DNA of 57,076 nt from a virus: positions 1 to 57,076 of IMG/VR virus record IMGVR_UViG_3300037225_000975; one strand, given 5' to 3'. Within the stretch, counting starts at the first letter, position 1. The number at the start of each line of letters is the position of its first letter. The translations under genes were made by a program, and so were the position numbers. Shown piece by piece: positions 56,201 through 57,076 of this stretch. The notes beneath the pieces are model-generated. The model worked only from the letters and a program-made list of their open reading frames with translations, made no database searches and was not told the origin of the DNA.

Positions 56201-57076
56201 ATCGTCGCAACCGACTGGTCGGCCGCGGTCGACAGGTTCGCGCCGACGAGGTTCAGCGTGGCGGTGGCGGCCAGCGATGCCGTGCCGATGGCTGCCTGGG
56301 TGGTGGTCAGCGAGTTGACCGACTGCAGATAGCCTGCGCCTGGGCTGGCGGTGAAGGTGCCGCCGACTTGCATGCCGCCGTCGCCCCAGATCCGCACCTT
56401 CTCGGAGGTGACCACGGTCCCTGGCGCGGTGGTGAAGAATCCGATGCGCGCACCCTGGGCGGTGTCCGTCCAGTTCTCGGCGGCGAACATGGACAGGTAG
56501 GCGCGGGCAGAGGCAGAGTACCCGGTCGCTCCGTAACCGCGTGCCGAGATGTGGACCATCTCGTCGCCGAGCTGCAGCGCGGTCGGGCCAGAAGCGTTGC
56601 CGCGGGCGGCGCGTCCGGAGAACGAGACGTACTGACCGATGCCGTAGACGTCGATGTTGATGCGTCCGACGGCCGCGTCAGCCTGCTGGATCTCGAGCAG
56701 CGTTCCGGCGGGAGGGGCGGTAGGAGCGGAGGCGTTTTGAGACAGGGTGAGCAGGTTGGAGACGTAGGTGAAGGTCGAGCTGCCGGCGATCTGGTTGGAC
56801 GTCGCCGCGCCGTAGGCCACCTGCCCGGCGGTGATCGAGCCACCGATGGCGCTGATCGAGGCGGCGGTGATCGTCGCCGTGCTGACGGTCGTCAACCTGC
56901 CCTTGGCGTCGTAGGTGATGACCGGGACGACGGTGGCCGAGCCGGTCGGACCGCCGGCGACGATCACCGAGGCCAGCGTCACTGCACCGGACGCGCTCAT
57001 GGTCGCGTCGCTCGACAGCAAGTTCCATGTCAGATTGCCTGCGCCATCGTTGATCAGTATGGTCGCCGCAGCGCCC
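53212..57076 (-). CDS. giant fibre/tail protein, main part (5' end across the contig joint)
   Basis: The frame is open from the window end to the stop at 53212. It joins in phase, through the 36-base overlap, with the ORF ending at base 1, giving ~1426 residues. The sequence is Gly/Ser/Thr-rich with internal repeats: STISKNDSNTRVFYGNLLKP with NTTFNVLAVDTTNTSVTGLT recurs with changes at two places (~56.05-56.2 and ~55.3-55.45 kb). Modules GGSITSTQIAFG, GGSITAGQVAYG and GTLSNTQIAYG recur too. The C-terminus (ITAGAVTSLTLSPNAGQSIN then PPALLADTSVSFIYY) is a typical receptor-binding end. It could be a side fibre, a head fibre or central adhesin. Confidence 0.85.
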   Translation of the reverse strand, partial: GAAATILINDGAGNLTWNLLSSDATMSASGAVTLASVIVAGGPTGSATVVPVITYDAKGRLTTVSTATITAASISAIGGSITAGQVAYGAATSNQIAGSSTFTYVSNLLTLSQNASAPTAPPAGTLLEIQQADAAVGRINIDVYGIGQYVSFSGRAARGNASGPTALQLGDEMVHISARGYGATGYSASARAYLSMFAAENWTDTAQGARIGFFTTAPGTVVTSEKVRIWGDGGMQVGGTFTASPGAGYLQSVNSLTTTQAAIGTASLAATATLNLVGANLSTAADQSVATISETSTISKNDSNTRVFYGNLLKPTLNTGGSNLNTTFNVLAVDTTNTSVTGLTVNLLNLLSGGVSQASVLSDGSLTARNIRTWAGSKITLGQYLNQITSNQSNTFVLNIGGNSDTAGDTQTIIMSTGGGIVTNNAINNAHLIGGLTSVTTSGPYYSNFYTMGSNIVVSNMANVYMFGIGAGSGANRFTPVQGSTINFGLNCTTPTMWITGAAGAGTFGQVGMGTATLDQTASLTVGGATLNTAADQAVSSFYTSSTITKNDTNTRTFYCSYHKPTFNTGASNTNTTFNVLAVDTVNTSVTGLTVNLLHMEYGGVDKFTVNSNGDLSLLKAVSYSWPSSQGGASTVLTNDGAGNLSWAAAGGGGTIGGSITSTQIAFGAVTANSIQGLAELTYLATGSGLTFGRAPATYVSGSPSISTITDGSTLSASGGSTSLTYRSIWLAPIISAASSATVTVDGILIAPIVSSTTSIGPTVNGLHIDIVYGAGATSAGGTGIYISHVNMTAATSGSASGITINNVSSKNIGAYGLQMSSVTSSGGATTYGISITSLNATGGGTTYGVYLASLSGGTVYGFYQSGASTLNYLNGDTGIGNTATTTSFLTLGVGTTAKSSLNVPHGAAPTTPVDGDIWTTTTAMYVRINGATVQLGAAGGGITGTLSNTQIAYGDSGANTVHGSANFTYDGSVVALTGTYASAASMLTLTGINSGAGQVNCLNVSLDASGSSTGNIYGANIAVTNAGGGSTTNWMAGLAISVTRVNNITQMYGLRVDANLLGTSGTFYGIYLAIPSSGSGTRFGFYQSGNVGINSYEARNTFSNSPNASQSALLFTGSWYTGGSATTTKPQLLIEPNSTTSTGWNTAGTGLGINATSGFVGNLIDCQVNGTSYFKVDNLGTAIVGGLADGAIGGNVSSWAAAGSLVINDNAWTTLNTNTSTIATFTLTMPSGPINGKVYTIVTAGAVTSLTLSPNAGQSINNAPPALLADTSVSFIYYNTVWYRLY
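55065..55162. repeat. internal copy of the window's first 98 bases
   Basis: These 98 bases are identical to bases 1-98 of the window. They encode DGAGNLSWAAAGGGGTIGG and neighbours. The repeat inside the fibre gene makes the contig joint ambiguous. Confidence 0.85.
57041..57076. repeat. 36-base terminal overlap with 87-122
   Basis: The last 36 bases equal bases 87-122, in the same strand and codon phase for the fibre gene. This is the second copy of the overlap that closes the circle. Confidence 0.8.

Noticed and set aside
1-57076. CRISPR array
   Set aside because: No regular direct repeats with spacers; the Cas4-like protein is better explained as a phage recombination nuclease.
1-57076. 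Integrase, excisionase, transposase or att site
   Set aside because: None of the translated genes shows tyrosine or serine recombinase motifs, and no tRNA-adjacent duplication was seen.

Overview
The window is essentially a complete tailed-phage genome (Caudoviricetes). It carries a terminase large subunit, portal, scaffold, HK97-type capsid protein, tail tube, -1 frameshifted tail chaperone pair, tape measure, fibre genes, lysis candidates and a full replication set. I see no integrase, excisionase or partition gene, so a lytic lifestyle is likely. No tail sheath is recognisable, so a siphovirus with a short, non-contractile tail fits best. The sequence is GC-rich by eye, with AGGAG-type ribosome binding sites and Sec signal peptides. 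That suggests a GC-rich bacterial host, probably Gram-negative, but nothing identifies the host genus. The contig is probably a circular or circularly permuted genome: its last 36 bases equal bases 87-122, and the reading frame of one large fibre gene continues across the joint.

Layout. Almost everything is on the minus strand. Read in the direction of transcription: a compact early/middle block runs from about 33.8 kb down to 11.8 kb. First come a small HTH protein, a SNF2-type helicase, a RuvC-like resolvase, a Cas4-like nuclease, a RecA-like (Sak4-type) ATPase, a modular ssDNA-binding protein, family A DNA polymerase and primase-helicase. Then come a MazG-like pyrophosphohydrolase, C5 DNA methyltransferase, dCMP deaminase, a thymidylate-synthase-family enzyme, many small proteins, a SAM methyltransferase and a thymidylate-kinase-like enzyme. 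A 471-base non-coding region (11342-11812) follows, built from inverted repeats. Next come the packaging and head genes (11.3 kb down to 0.5 kb): a TerS-like protein, TerL, portal, small proteins, tRNA-Asn, paired paralogues, scaffold, capsid and small virion proteins. The run crosses the contig ends into a ~1426-residue fibre protein (57.1-53.2 kb). It continues through an NlpC/P60-like protein, a second fibre, holin candidates, MuF-like and tail-completion proteins, tail tube, chaperones, tape measure and hub, ending in a third fibre at 37.8 kb. A short plus-strand operon (34.0-37.8 kb) encodes a DUF932-type protein, a uracil-DNA-glycosylase-fold protein, unknowns and a membrane peptide. It diverges from the early block at overlapping promoters near 33.98-34.03 kb and converges with the fibre gene at 37.79 kb.

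How the genes may work together. The thymidylate-synthase homologue has Asp where thymidylate synthases have the dUMP-recognising Asn. This is the known signature of dCMP hydroxymethylases. With the nucleotide kinase, the MazG-like pyrophosphohydrolase and the C5 methyltransferase it suggests base modification of phage DNA, reminiscent of the T4 hydroxymethyl-dCTP route. That is inference from sequence, not shown. The most unusual non-coding feature is a set of dyad elements built on GGTGAGAATAAC. Two ~77-base hairpin-like copies flank an AT-rich core with G7/C7 arms upstream of the terminase genes. A related element at 32.9-33.0 kb has the G and C runs exchanged in both arms. Candidate roles are origin, packaging site, or operator/bidirectional promoter.
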